This document shows, in pieces, positions 46,027 to 56,256 of a stretch of DNA of 64,000 nt. The translations under genes were made by a program, and so were the position numbers. Below the pieces are notes generated by a model. It did no database searches, was not told the origin of the DNA, and saw only the letters and a program-made list of their open reading frames with translations. The stretch is from Fallopia convolvulus (lineage: Eukaryota; Streptophyta; Magnoliopsida; Caryophyllales; Polygonaceae), in NCBI GenBank assembly GCA_964016875.1, contig OZ024719.1, positions 28,525,877-28,589,876 of the forward strand. Direction: 5' to 3'. Each line of letters opens with the position of its first letter. Position 1 is the stretch's first letter.

Positions 46027-46124
46027 ATCCCAATAGTTATGTGTTTAACTACTTGTGGGTTTGGGAATAGCCTGACCCCGTTTTTTATTTCTAATTTGTT
46101 TTCTTTTGTTTTTTTTCTCAGCTT

Positions 46125-47385
46125 ATGCAAACGGGAAGACGTCGGCTTGAATTTGATCAAACTGATTATTATTCTGAGCCTGAACGTGTTCTTCATCGTA
46201 GGAGACAAGAAAACCACACCATGGCCATCACACCTGAAGAGATGGCTCAACAGATGACTGCCCTCCGCAGAGAGATGAAGGCGTTACAAGCTGAACGAGA
46301 CGCTGCTGCTACAACAGCTGAACGAGAACGGGAAAACAATACTCGTTTACAAGAGTAGTTGAATCCTATCCCGAGGAATGCCAAGCAATATATACATCTA
46401 GAACCGAGGGTGCCAGAATAAGCAATTGTGCTTCCCAAGATAGAGAAGGCCTTTGAGATTAAATCTCAATTTATATCCTTAATAAAAAGGGCTCAGTTTG
46501 AGGGGAAACCCACTGAGTGCCCTATGGAGCATATTCAGAATTTTATTGATTTATTTGATACCATTGTTGCTGATGATATTTCTCTACAGTATGTTCTATT
46601 AAAGGCCTTTAAGTGGTCTCTTGTAGGAAAGGCCCTGAGCTGGTTAGAGAGCCTACCTCCTAGATCGGTTAGGATATGGAGAGCCTTACATGACTTGTTC
46701 ATGACAAAGTTCTTTCCTCCAACCAAAACTACAGAGTTAAGGAAACACATCACCTCTTACCACCAGCCGCCTAATGAGTCCTTTGCAGAAACATGGGAGA
46801 GATTCAAGGAGATGCCGAGGCAATGCCCAACCCATGGACAACCACAATACGTTCTTCAATAGATATTCTTTCAGGGAATAAATGCTGAGACAAAAAAATT
46901 CATCAACCTGCACACTGCTTGCGGTTTCATAGAGATGGAACTTGATGAGGCATGGGAATTACTAGACAAGTTGACCAATTACGATGCCATGTAAGGGACC
47001 CAGCAGCCACCCCAGCCTCAAAAGCGTCTCTACATTCCAAATAAAGAAGAGGTTGATCCCAATGTTAAAAATCAATTCTTAGAGGATGAGATCAACCGTC
47101 TAAAGAAACATGTAAGTTTTCTGAAAACCTCTCAACAATGTCTTGAGTGTGGCTTTCATGCCCACAGTACTCTTGCACTAACATTGAGCAAGTTAGAGCC
47201 ACTGAGACATATGCTGAAATGAATTACATGAGAGGTCAATACAGAAATCTCCCTAATAAATATGACAGGCCCAACATCTACTCCACTTGGGGAACCTCCA
47301 ATCAAGGTCAAAACAATACACCCCCTCCACCGAATAGACGACCCCACCCTACAGATCTCTAGATTATCAAGAGCCACCTTCATAG
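46125..47385 (+). pseudogene. Athila gag, broken
   Basis: Frames 46125-46358 (coiled-coil-like start, MALRREMKALQAERD-type) and 46428-46862 (capsid: FEGKPTECPMEHIQNFID, FFPPTKTTELRKHITSYHQ) match the gag of the nested Athila closely. TAG at 46356 and 46860 and further stops near 46419 and 46990 interrupt it. The zinc-knuckle region near 47145 is reduced to CLECGFHAH. No product is expected. Confidence 0.88.
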
Positions 47386-48752
47386 GTGGAAGGGCTCCAA
47401 GAGGGCATTAATGGTGTCTATAATAAATTTAATGACGTCCATAGCAAGATTGATGGAGTCCAAGCAAACCTTAACAATCAAATGAAATGGTGGGGAGAGT
47501 TTGAGATCTGCAAAAAGAGCGTTGACTCACAACTGGGTAACCTTACTGCACAAGTCCCAAGACCACAAAGGCATCTCCCGGGCCACCCCGAAGAGAACCC
47601 GAGAGGACACATCGCAGCTGTACACCTCTGGAGCGGAAAGACATTACTGGACCGTGCTGAAACCAAGGAGAAAGAGCCCGGTAACGAAGAAACTGCGCCA
47701 GATAGAATCGATAGCGGACCCAACAAGGTCGATACCGAACCCCAAACACTCGGTACCGATGCTCCATGGGTCATTAACGACCCCAATCCAGGTAAGTCTT
47801 CACCTCCAGACCACTTCCTTAGTCCGAGGCTCGGTATCTACCCCACTAGGGTCGATACCGACCCTTATGCAGCACTAATCGACCACTTTGTTGATTCGGT
47901 AGCACCACCTCTCGAGCCTGTTTTGGTTCCGAGATCGGTAAAGACTCTTCCCTTCCCTTCTAAAAAGTCCAAAGATTTAACAAAAGGGAAGTTTAGGCGT
48001 TTTGTTAAAATTCTTAAGGGCTTAAATATTTCCATTCCATTCGCTGAAGCCCTAAGCGAAATGTCGGCTTATACAAAATTCTTGAAAGATATTCTTAGCA
48101 AGAAGAGGTCTACGTCTAAGCTGACCGACGAGGTCCGATCTTTGGAGATCCTAGAAAAACTCGGCGACCTAGGTAAGTTTGCTATTACTATTGGAATTGG
48201 AGCTTACCGGTTTAAAGCTTTATGTGACTTAGGAGCTTGTGCGAGTCTACTAGCATTATCAACATGGTCCAAGGCCAACATGGGACCATTGGAACCTATA
48301 GAAAATTAAAAATGAGGTTATACATGGTGGACGGATCCTGTGTCAAGCCTACGGGAGTTGTGGATGATTTTCTAGTACAAGTGGGCAAGTTCTTTTTTCC
48401 TAATGATTTCATTGTCATGGAGATGCCCGAAGAACCGGTGGTGCCTATCATTTTAGGGAGGCCTTTCTTAGCCACAACAAGAGCCATAATTGATGTTAGG
48501 AGGGGACTCCTAAATTTTGAGATTGGGGATGAGGTGGTGGAATTCCGTTTTAACCCCACCATGGAAGAGACCAATGAAGCTGAGGTCAAGATGCTCTATA
48601 CCCATACTGACTATATTGAATGTGTGGACCCAATCGAGAGGTTGTTGGGTTTTGATACATTCTTGGGCAGAAGGTGGCGGAAACTGATCTTGCAACATCG
48701 ATTCCGACCCTACATGGGTGGTTACCGATGCTTCTGGCCGGAAAAAGTGTAA
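47386..48752 (+). pseudogene. Athila gag C-terminus and protease, frameshifted
   Basis: Frame 47386-48309 includes the linker with VDTEP, LGTDA and VDTDP, encoded by the repeated nucleotide motif, then the retropepsin start FKALCDLGACAS. The second half of the protease (VVPIILGRPFLATTRAIIDV) is in frame 48237-48752. Loss of frame near 48305 divides the enzyme in two. Confidence 0.85.
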
Positions 48753-50411
48753 AGGCGAAATCTGCAGCATCTATTCGAGCACCTCCACCTCTGTACCGAG
48801 GCTCCCAGCAGGCAAAATCAAGTCGGAACCAACTCCCTTCGGGTCGATACCGATCCCTTTGATAGAAGATGAAGAGCTTCTGGCATTTGATTACCGAGAG
48901 GAAGTTATGAAGACAAAACATCAAGAACCCGTCCTGTTCCCGGCTAAGCCAACTCCAACGCTCAAGCCCCTTCCGGACTCCCTTAGGTATGAATTTCTAG
49001 GTCCTAACTCTACCTTCCCCATCATCATCATTTCTCAATTAAAAGATGAGGAAGTAGAGAAGCTAATTTCTGTACTTAGGACCCATAAAAAAGCCATCGG
49101 CTACTCTTTGGATGACATAATTGGAATATCCCCTTCATTATGCATTCATCGGATCTACATGAAGGACAATCACAAACCCACAATAGAGCATCACATAGGT
49201 TGAATTTTAACATGAATGATGTGGTAAAAAAAGGAAATTTTAAAACTACTTGATGCTGGGATAATTTTTCCTATATCGGTCAACCAATGGGTTAGTCCGG
49301 TCCATGTAGTCCGTAAAAAGGGGGAATGACCGTCATAGATAATGAAAAGGGCGAATTGATCCCCACTAGGACCACAACTAGTTGGCGGATGTTCATAGAT
49401 TACAGGAAGCTAAATAGTGCTACAAGAAAAGATCATTTTCTGCTTTCTTTCATTGATCAAGTCATAGAGCGCTTAGCCCAGCATGATTACTTTTGTTATT
49501 TAGATGGCTATAGCGGTTTCTGGCAGATTCCCATTCATCCTGATGATCAGAGGAAAACAACCTTTACTTGTCCCTATGTGACCTTTGCTTACAGAAGAAT
49601 GCCATTTGGGCTTTGCAACGCCCCTGCAACTTTTCAAAGATGCATGATGGCTATCTTTTCTGACATGATAGAGGATATAATAGAGGTTTTTATGAATGAT
49701 TTCTCTGTTTATGGTTCTTCATTTGATGCTTGTTTTGCTAACCTTACTCGTGTGCTTAAAAGATGTGAAGAAACCAACCTTGTTTTAAATTGGGAAAAAT
49801 GCCATTTCATGGTCCAAGAGGGGATTGTGCTAGGACATCTCGTCTCAAAGAGAGGGATAGAGGTAGACAAAGCCAAAATAAAGCTTATTGAAAAACTACC
49901 TCCCCCTTCTTCTGTTAAAGACGATATGAGTTTTCTAGGACATGCTGGCTTCTACAGACGTTGTATTCAGGATTTTTCTAAGATAGCTAAACCTTTGACT
50001 AACCTACTAATGAAAGATGTAGTGTTTGAGCTGTCTTTAGAATGTCTTGAAGCTTTTCACAGGTTAAGAGAGGCCCTCATTTCCGCTCCTATCATACAGT
50101 CCCCAAACTGGACACTACCCTTTGAAATAATATGTGATGCCAGCGACTATACTGTCGATGCAACATTAGATCAGCGGAAGGATAAAAAGCTCCACGCCAT
50201 TTATTATGCAAGTAAGACGCTTGATGAGGCGCAAAGTAAGTATACCACAAAAGAGAAGGAATTCTTTTCTATGGTATTTGCATTTGAAAAATTCCGCTCT
50301 TATCTTGGTGGTTCCAAAGTGATTGTTTACACTGACCATGAAGCCGTTAGATATTTAATGACTAAGAAGGATGCCAAACCTAGGCTACTTCGTTGGATGC
50401 TCTTATTGTAG
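48753..50411 (+). pseudogene. Athila reverse transcriptase and RNase H
   Basis: Frames up to 49203 and 49326-50411 give the RT: MFIDYRKLNSATR, LDGYSGFWQIP, MPFGLCNAPATFQRCM. The catalytic box reads FMNDFSVYG: the first Asp of FMDD is Asn, which should abolish polymerase activity. RNase H follows (EIICDASDYTVDATL, YTDHEAVRYLM) and a TAG at 50409 interrupts before EFDHEI. Frames are separated by stops around 49200-49320. Confidence 0.9.
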
Positions 50412-51721
50412 GAATTCGACCACGAAATCCGGGACAAGAAGGGAGTGGAAAATTTGGTGGCGGATCACCTATCTAGGTTGCCAATTGAACACATCGCGGA
50501 TTCCAACAATATTGTACCAATCAATGACTCCAGATCGGACGAGCACCTCATGTTGAATGAGGTCGAAAATATTGTACCAATCGATAGCGACCCTACATGG
50601 ATCGGTATCGACCCATCACCAAAGCTGGAGCACGTTGGGCACACCGGTATCGAGCTAGAAACTATGGATACCATGTCAGGACAGCTCGATACCGAGCCAA
50701 AGGAGGTCGGTACCGAGGAGATTATTGAAGCAAAAGGGTCGATACCGACACATCCAAGTCCGTAACGACCCATCCAAGTACGTTTTCTCACCTTATTTCA
50801 ATACCTCCTAATTTAGATCCTTCCACATCTCCTTCTTCTACTTCTCTTCATTCTATTCATGTCGTTAGAGGGTCAAAGACCCCTTGGTTTGCAGATTTTG
50901 CTAACTACATTATAGGAGGCATAATTCCCATGGGTTTGACCCCACAAAAGAAGAAGAAGTCCATACATGATGCCAAATAGTACTATTGGGATGATCCTTA
51001 CTTGTTCAAGCAAGAAAGTGATCACCTTTTTAGGCGTTGTATTCCAGAAGACGTGATAGAAAGTGTGATCCATCAATGTCACACTCTCCTAACCGGTGGC
51101 CATGCAAAAGGATTCAAAACCACGACGAAGATTCTTCAAAGTGGTCTCTATTGACCAACCATTTTCAGGGACGTACAAGAATATGTGACTTCATGTGATG
51201 AATGCCAACATGCTAGAAACACCACTTGGAGGTATGAGAACCCGCTAATAGGGATCCTAGAGGTCGAGCTTTTTGACGTTTGGGGCATAGACTTTATGGG
51301 ACCCTTTCCTTCATCGGGCCCCTATAAGTATATCTTAGTGGCGGTTGATTATGTGTCCAAATGGGTGGAAGCCATTGCAACAAGGACCAATGACGCCAAA
51401 ACCATGACAAAATTTATTAGATCTAACATTTTCCCAAGTTTGGAGTACCACGAGTCCTTATTAGCGATGGTGGGTCACATTTGATCGAGAGGAGCTTTGA
51501 AGCTCTCTTGGCCAAGTATGGGGTATCACATCTGGTGGCAACACCCTACCATCCCCAAACTAGCAGCCAAGTAGAGGTGTCAGACAGTCTCCCGCTCTAG
51601 GAAGGATTGGTCATCCAAGCTTGATAAAGCTTTATGGGCTTACAGAACGTCGTACAAAATACCTTTACGCACCACTCCCTACGACCTAGTTTATGGCAAG
51701 GTGTGCCATTTGCCAGTCGAG
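50412..51721 (+). pseudogene. Athila RNase H end, motif linker and integrase
   Basis: ENLVADHLSRLPIEH ends RNase H. A linker at 50570-50765 encodes repeated D-P/T-x-I/V-x-T/D peptides from six copies of the motif. Integrase follows: zinc-binding part (HQCH..CDECQ), WGIDFMGPFP (first Asp) in 51185-51484, then a frame change, a second Asp region (VGHI..), HPQTSSQVEVS (Glu) and KDWSSKLDKALWAYRTSY. The gene breaks off at about 51721 in PVEF; the rest lies inverted at 51722-52118. Confidence 0.85.
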
Positions 51722-52118
51722 TTCTCTTACTTGGCTCGGATTTCCTCATCCGAGTTAGTTTGCTCATAGTATTTCTTCAACCGATGCCCATTGACCTTAA
51801 AGATGGCTCCATTATTTTCTACTAGATCAACCGCTCCATGGGGATATATGTGGTGGACCACGAATGGCCCGCTCCATCTTGATCTTAGTTTCCTTGGAAA
51901 AAGACGACGTCTAGAGTTAAAGAGAAGTACCTTGTCACCAACTTCATAGGTTTTTGGCACCAACTTCTTTTCATGCCATAGTTTGGTGCTCTCCTTGTAG
52001 ATTTCGGCATTCTCATATTCCCTTAGCCTCAGCTCCTCTAGATCTTGCAAGTCCATGAACTGTTTTTCTCCGCCCTTGTCGAGGTCCATATTGAGCTCTT
52101 TGAGAACATCCTTTGATT
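51722..52118 (-). pseudogene. Integrase C-terminal segment in inverted orientation
   Basis: On the minus strand, frame 52089-51727 reads LQDLEELRLREYENAEIYKE, KKLVPKTYEVGDKVLL, RSRWSGPFVVHHIYPHGAVDL and a normal end, homologous to the last 130 residues of the nested Athila's integrase. The rest of the element is on the plus strand, so this about 400-bp block has been inverted in place. Sequence after 52118 (GCGAAGATAAGC..GGGAGGCAACCCGG) is the usual post-pol Athila sequence in plus orientation. Confidence 0.88.
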
Positions 52119-53313
52119 AGCGAAGATAAGCTCGTTGGGCTAACGACGTTAAAAATAGCGCTTATGGGAGGCAACCCGGTTTAGTTTTTTTTTCTTAGTT
52201 CTTTTTCTTAGCTTTCTTTTGACTTCTTTTTAGAGTAGAGTTAAGTTTGCGGAATAGAATGTTTTTCTGAAAGTGCTACAAGAGTCGGGTTGATAATGAC
52301 GTGAGCAAAGCGTTGCGCAGACAAGCTCGGTATAGAACCTAATAGGGTCGGTATCGACCCCCTCCACGAAAAATTTCTAGAACCCGCACCGACACAGTTA
52401 AGTGCCTTAAAAACCTAAAACTCCTTTTGATTTCTTTCCCACGCCTCCTTCACCAAATACACCTTTGTGCTCACAAACCCTCTTAAGCCTTCACAAACCC
52501 TCATAAACTCCATTGCTACCACCAATTGAACCTCCACGCACTACCCCTCGGACCACACGCTCACCAAGGACGCACGCGCCTCAGCACCGGTACCGAGAAA
52601 ACTCCACTTTTGTTCGTTACCGATCTACAACCCTTGTTACCCTAAAAACGTTTTGATTTTCGGTCTATATTCTCGGATCTTTGGTATTTTTTCTCAACCT
52701 TAAATCTTAAATTCAATTATGCTTGAGTATTCATGGTGATTTTTGATTGATTTTCATGCCTAGATCTAGATCTAGTTCGAGATTGGTTTTTATTTCTTAA
52801 TTTGTGCCTCTTTGCTTTGATATTGGTGATTTGTTTTGATGAATCTAGTTTCCTTATGTTTGGAACGCAATTCCTTTACATTATAAAAGCATGAGGTTAC
52901 TTGTTTTTTTATTTTTGACATGATTTACACCATATTTTTGACAAATTTTGGCATGATTAGATAGGATTTTGAGTAAGTATGGGGCCGAGGTTGCTTGATT
53001 ATGAGGTATTGTTTTGGAATCATGCTTGAAAGGCTTTTACAAGTGGCGAATGGTTTTAAATCGAGGACTTGGCCCTCGAATTTGGGTTTGAAAATCTGGA
53101 AACACAGGCTCGATATCGACCCCTGCAGGGTCGGTACCGACCCTTTCTAGCCCAATACCCAATTATTGCTTGACAGGTTCGATACCGACCCTCCTCCAGA
53201 ATAATGAATTCACTTACAAAAGTCTTATTTCAATTCAAGTACGGGGTTCTATGGTGTGTTATTGTCATGAGTGGATCTTATCTTGATTTTCTTGTGTTCT
53301 TTGAGGTTTTACA
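52119..53313 (+). other. Post-pol non-coding region of the second Athila
   Basis: No ORF of note. Motif pairs at 52328/52349 and 53111/53132, single copies near 52585 and 53170. The 53111-53143 stretch is nearly a perfect palindrome centred on CCTGCAGG. Confidence 0.7.
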
Positions 53314-54862
53314 ATGGCAATTTCAAGCCAAGCTGGCAAGAGAGTGGGTAAGAGAACCAAGAGGCGAAGTCCATCTCCTTCTCCATCTCCACCACCTATG
53401 GATCATGTGGTGTTGAAGACTGTTGTGCAACAACAGATCTACGATGTCGTCTTCAACAAACCCCACCACACAAGATGGTTTTCAAAGGTTGATGGAAGGC
53501 AGTTGGGAATTTATGAGGATCTCAAGCACGCCTTCTCCATCCTAGGTGTGCCTCACCTCCTAAAGTGGAAAGAAATACCTCACTACCCGACCCTCACCTC
53601 AGAGTTCGTGGCCACCCTCCGCACCCAGTTTAAGAATAAGATGTCGGTAGGGAAGATTAGATTCAGGCTCGGGAATGAGATTACGAGCTCACCATGGCCG
53701 AATTCAACACTCTTCTCCTCTTCGCTAGCCCCTCCCGTGATTAAACCACACCAGACGACTTCAAGGTTCACAGGGGAAATTAGTCCCACAACATCTGCTC
53801 TCCCTGGTTCTCACATTATCAACCCGATCTTCCGCATTATCCTCCGGATCCTAGGCTCCACTATTTGGCCCAAAAAGGAACTTTCACGACCAACAAGGAC
53901 GAAGGTTGGATGTCTCTGCACTATGCTCTTTGAAAACCCTGCTCCTATGAACTTGGGGTATGAATGGATAACTTATGTGGAGCAACAAGGGGCACAAATT
54001 CAAGTAAACTACTTTGGCGGGTTGGTGAGCCTCTTAGCTTTGGCTTGTAAGATTGACCTTACACGCTACAGTACCCTCTGTCCACAAAAATTGGGCATGA
54101 GCTACTGGATCTCTTTAGGGATTTTTCAGAGATGCTAGGAAGGGTTCACCACTATAGTTCAAGGTCGCCAAGTGCTTGTCATGCGGGATAAGATGGAGCT
54201 TTTGTACCTCCCTAATTGGTACGAGGCTTGGACTTCCACACCATTTCCGCTAGCCAAGAAGCCCCAAAATGATCCTTTCTTAAGGATATCTGAGTCACGG
54301 TACGAGCGAGAAGAGGACACTATGCAAGAAGATGCTCAAGCCCCTGCAGAGGAGGTGGGTACCGAGCATCACCAGTTCGGCTGAGGCACCGACCTTTGCT
54401 GAACAAGTCGGTACCATGCCCAATGACTTCATTACCGATGCTGATAGGAACATTATTGTTCCAATAGAGTACGGTATTGTGACATATGACCCTGATACCG
54501 ACCCTAGCAAGGTCAATACCGATCCGCGTTTTCAGCCAACTCACTTCGGTACCGAGCATCACCAACACCAGCACCAACCCAATACCGATGCTTCCAGTTC
54601 TGATGCACCATCACAGTGGGCAAATGATTTGGCCTCCCAGATGCAACTACTGTGTATGCATCAATACCACTTACATGATCAGATGAACAAGTGGTAAGAG
54701 GCTTATGCAACTCGTGTGGTAGTTGAGAATGAGCGTCACAAAATGGCTGAGTCTCGCTGGAGGACTAGTAAGCAGCGCTGGTCAGAGGGAGAAGAACGTT
54801 GGCGGACTATGGCTATGTTCATAGAGAACTTTGAGCATTACTTTCCACCTCCAACGCGCTGA
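53314..54862 (+). pseudogene. Athila third ORF, broken
   Basis: Frame 53314-54138 starts MAISSQAGKRVGKRTKRRSP, a basic nuclear-localisation-like start followed by Ser/Pro repeats. It continues with RWFSKVDGRQLGIYEDLKHAF and WITYVEQQGAQIQVNYFGGL, resembling the ATHILA ORF-1 type protein family. A TAG (54136) likely replaces a sense codon, since the frame stays open to 54384. A shift near 54370 leads to frame 54332-54697, which encodes the motif repeats and an acidic/His-rich part, and a helical Arg/Glu-rich end to 54862. It sits in the env position, but I see no transmembrane helix. Function unknown; the intact protein would be about 515 residues. Confidence 0.65.
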
Positions 54863-56241
54863 TTTTCTTTCTTTCTCAACAATGATCAAGGAATGTTTCC
54901 ATGGCTTCACCAACCACTTTGTGACTTTATTTTCTTTTCCCTATCTCTTTCTTTTGTCTTGCTTTGTTGCTACAGTGGGGACACTGTATTACTTAAGTGT
55001 GGGGTGGGGAGGGAAAAGAAAAACTTTTGTGTTCTTGCGTTTTTGTTTAGTTTGTTGTCTTGTTTGTTGGTTTTAAGTTGCTTTAGTTGCTTTCCTTTGC
55101 ATAATGAAAAATAATGAAAAAGTGTGCTTAAAGCCTTTTAGTTGCTTTAGTTGCTTTCCATATCCACCCTTGCATTATTCCTTGTTTTTGAAGCCAATTT
55201 GAGCATGAAGCCTTTTATTTGTAGCTCACAAAAATTATTTCCTAGCCGATATAAGCTTGACCCTATCCGAGGATTAGGACTTAGTTGGTTAAGAGTTGTT
55301 TTTGTGAGTGAAGATATACATTGGTTCGAAATAAAGGGACTGGTAGGGGTAGATTGTAAGTCTCTTTGTTAAAAGTTGTAAAAAGATCTCTTGGTAAAAA
55401 GTGCACAAGAAAGGAAGAAAAGAAGACTGAATTTTCATACTCGATACCGACCTATGTGGGCTCGGTACCGAGGTTATCCTAGCAGCCCAAAGAAAAAGCA
55501 GTTGCAGCTCGATACCAACCTTTACAGGTTCAGTACCGACCCATTCCAGAGAAAAATTTATGAAGAGGAAAATGCGAAAAAAGAAGAAAAAAATGGGAAG
55601 GAATTAGAAATAGAATATGTGCAAGTGTGTTAAAGTTCAAACCTAAGAGTTTCTTTATGTTTATGTTTGTGAGACTTTCTAGGATTTTAATGGGTGAGTG
55701 AAAGAAAGAAGTGTTCTTAAAGAAGAGTGAGTTTGGTATGTTATCTTTTGAGAGTTTTGGATTATGTGTGAGTTTTTAGGAGTCTTTATTCTCGTATATT
55801 TTTAGCACCTTATCACCAAAATATTTTCACGCCTATTTGTCATTACCAAGCCCCATTACAACCCAGCTGAATGGAAGCTTCTATGATGTTTTTCATGGAG
55901 CCTAAGTTCTCTTGATGATTTTTGCTTGTTTTGACAATCTTTGGTGGAGAGTTTGGTGATATAAGTTCCAATTTCTATGAGTTTTTGCGTACTTTATTGA
56001 TTTGAGAGATGAACTTATAAGCCTAAATACATGAGAGTTGAGTGAAACACATTATCCCTAGTGAGGTTGGATTGTGATTTCTTATGTCCATTTGTTGTTC
56101 ATATATGTATGATGACGTTAAGAGTCATTTGCTAATTTTCACTAATGCTTTGAAATTGCTTTTTGATGAAGGCTATTACTAAAGGAATGTGTTGATTGGT
56201 TTTGGCTTCTTTTTAGTGATTGCTTGAGGACAAGCAAGCAT
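54863..56241 (+). other. 3' non-coding region of the second Athila
   Basis: T-rich sequence without credible genes. Motif pairs at 55442/55463 and 55510/55531. TTGCTTGAGGACAAGC near 56219 precedes the polypurine tract. Confidence 0.7.
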
Positions 56242-56256
56242 AAGTATGGGGTATTT
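56242..56256 (+). other. Polypurine tract of the second Athila
   Basis: AAGTATGGGGTATTT, the same 15 bases as in the nested Athila, abuts the 3' LTR. Confidence 0.82.
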
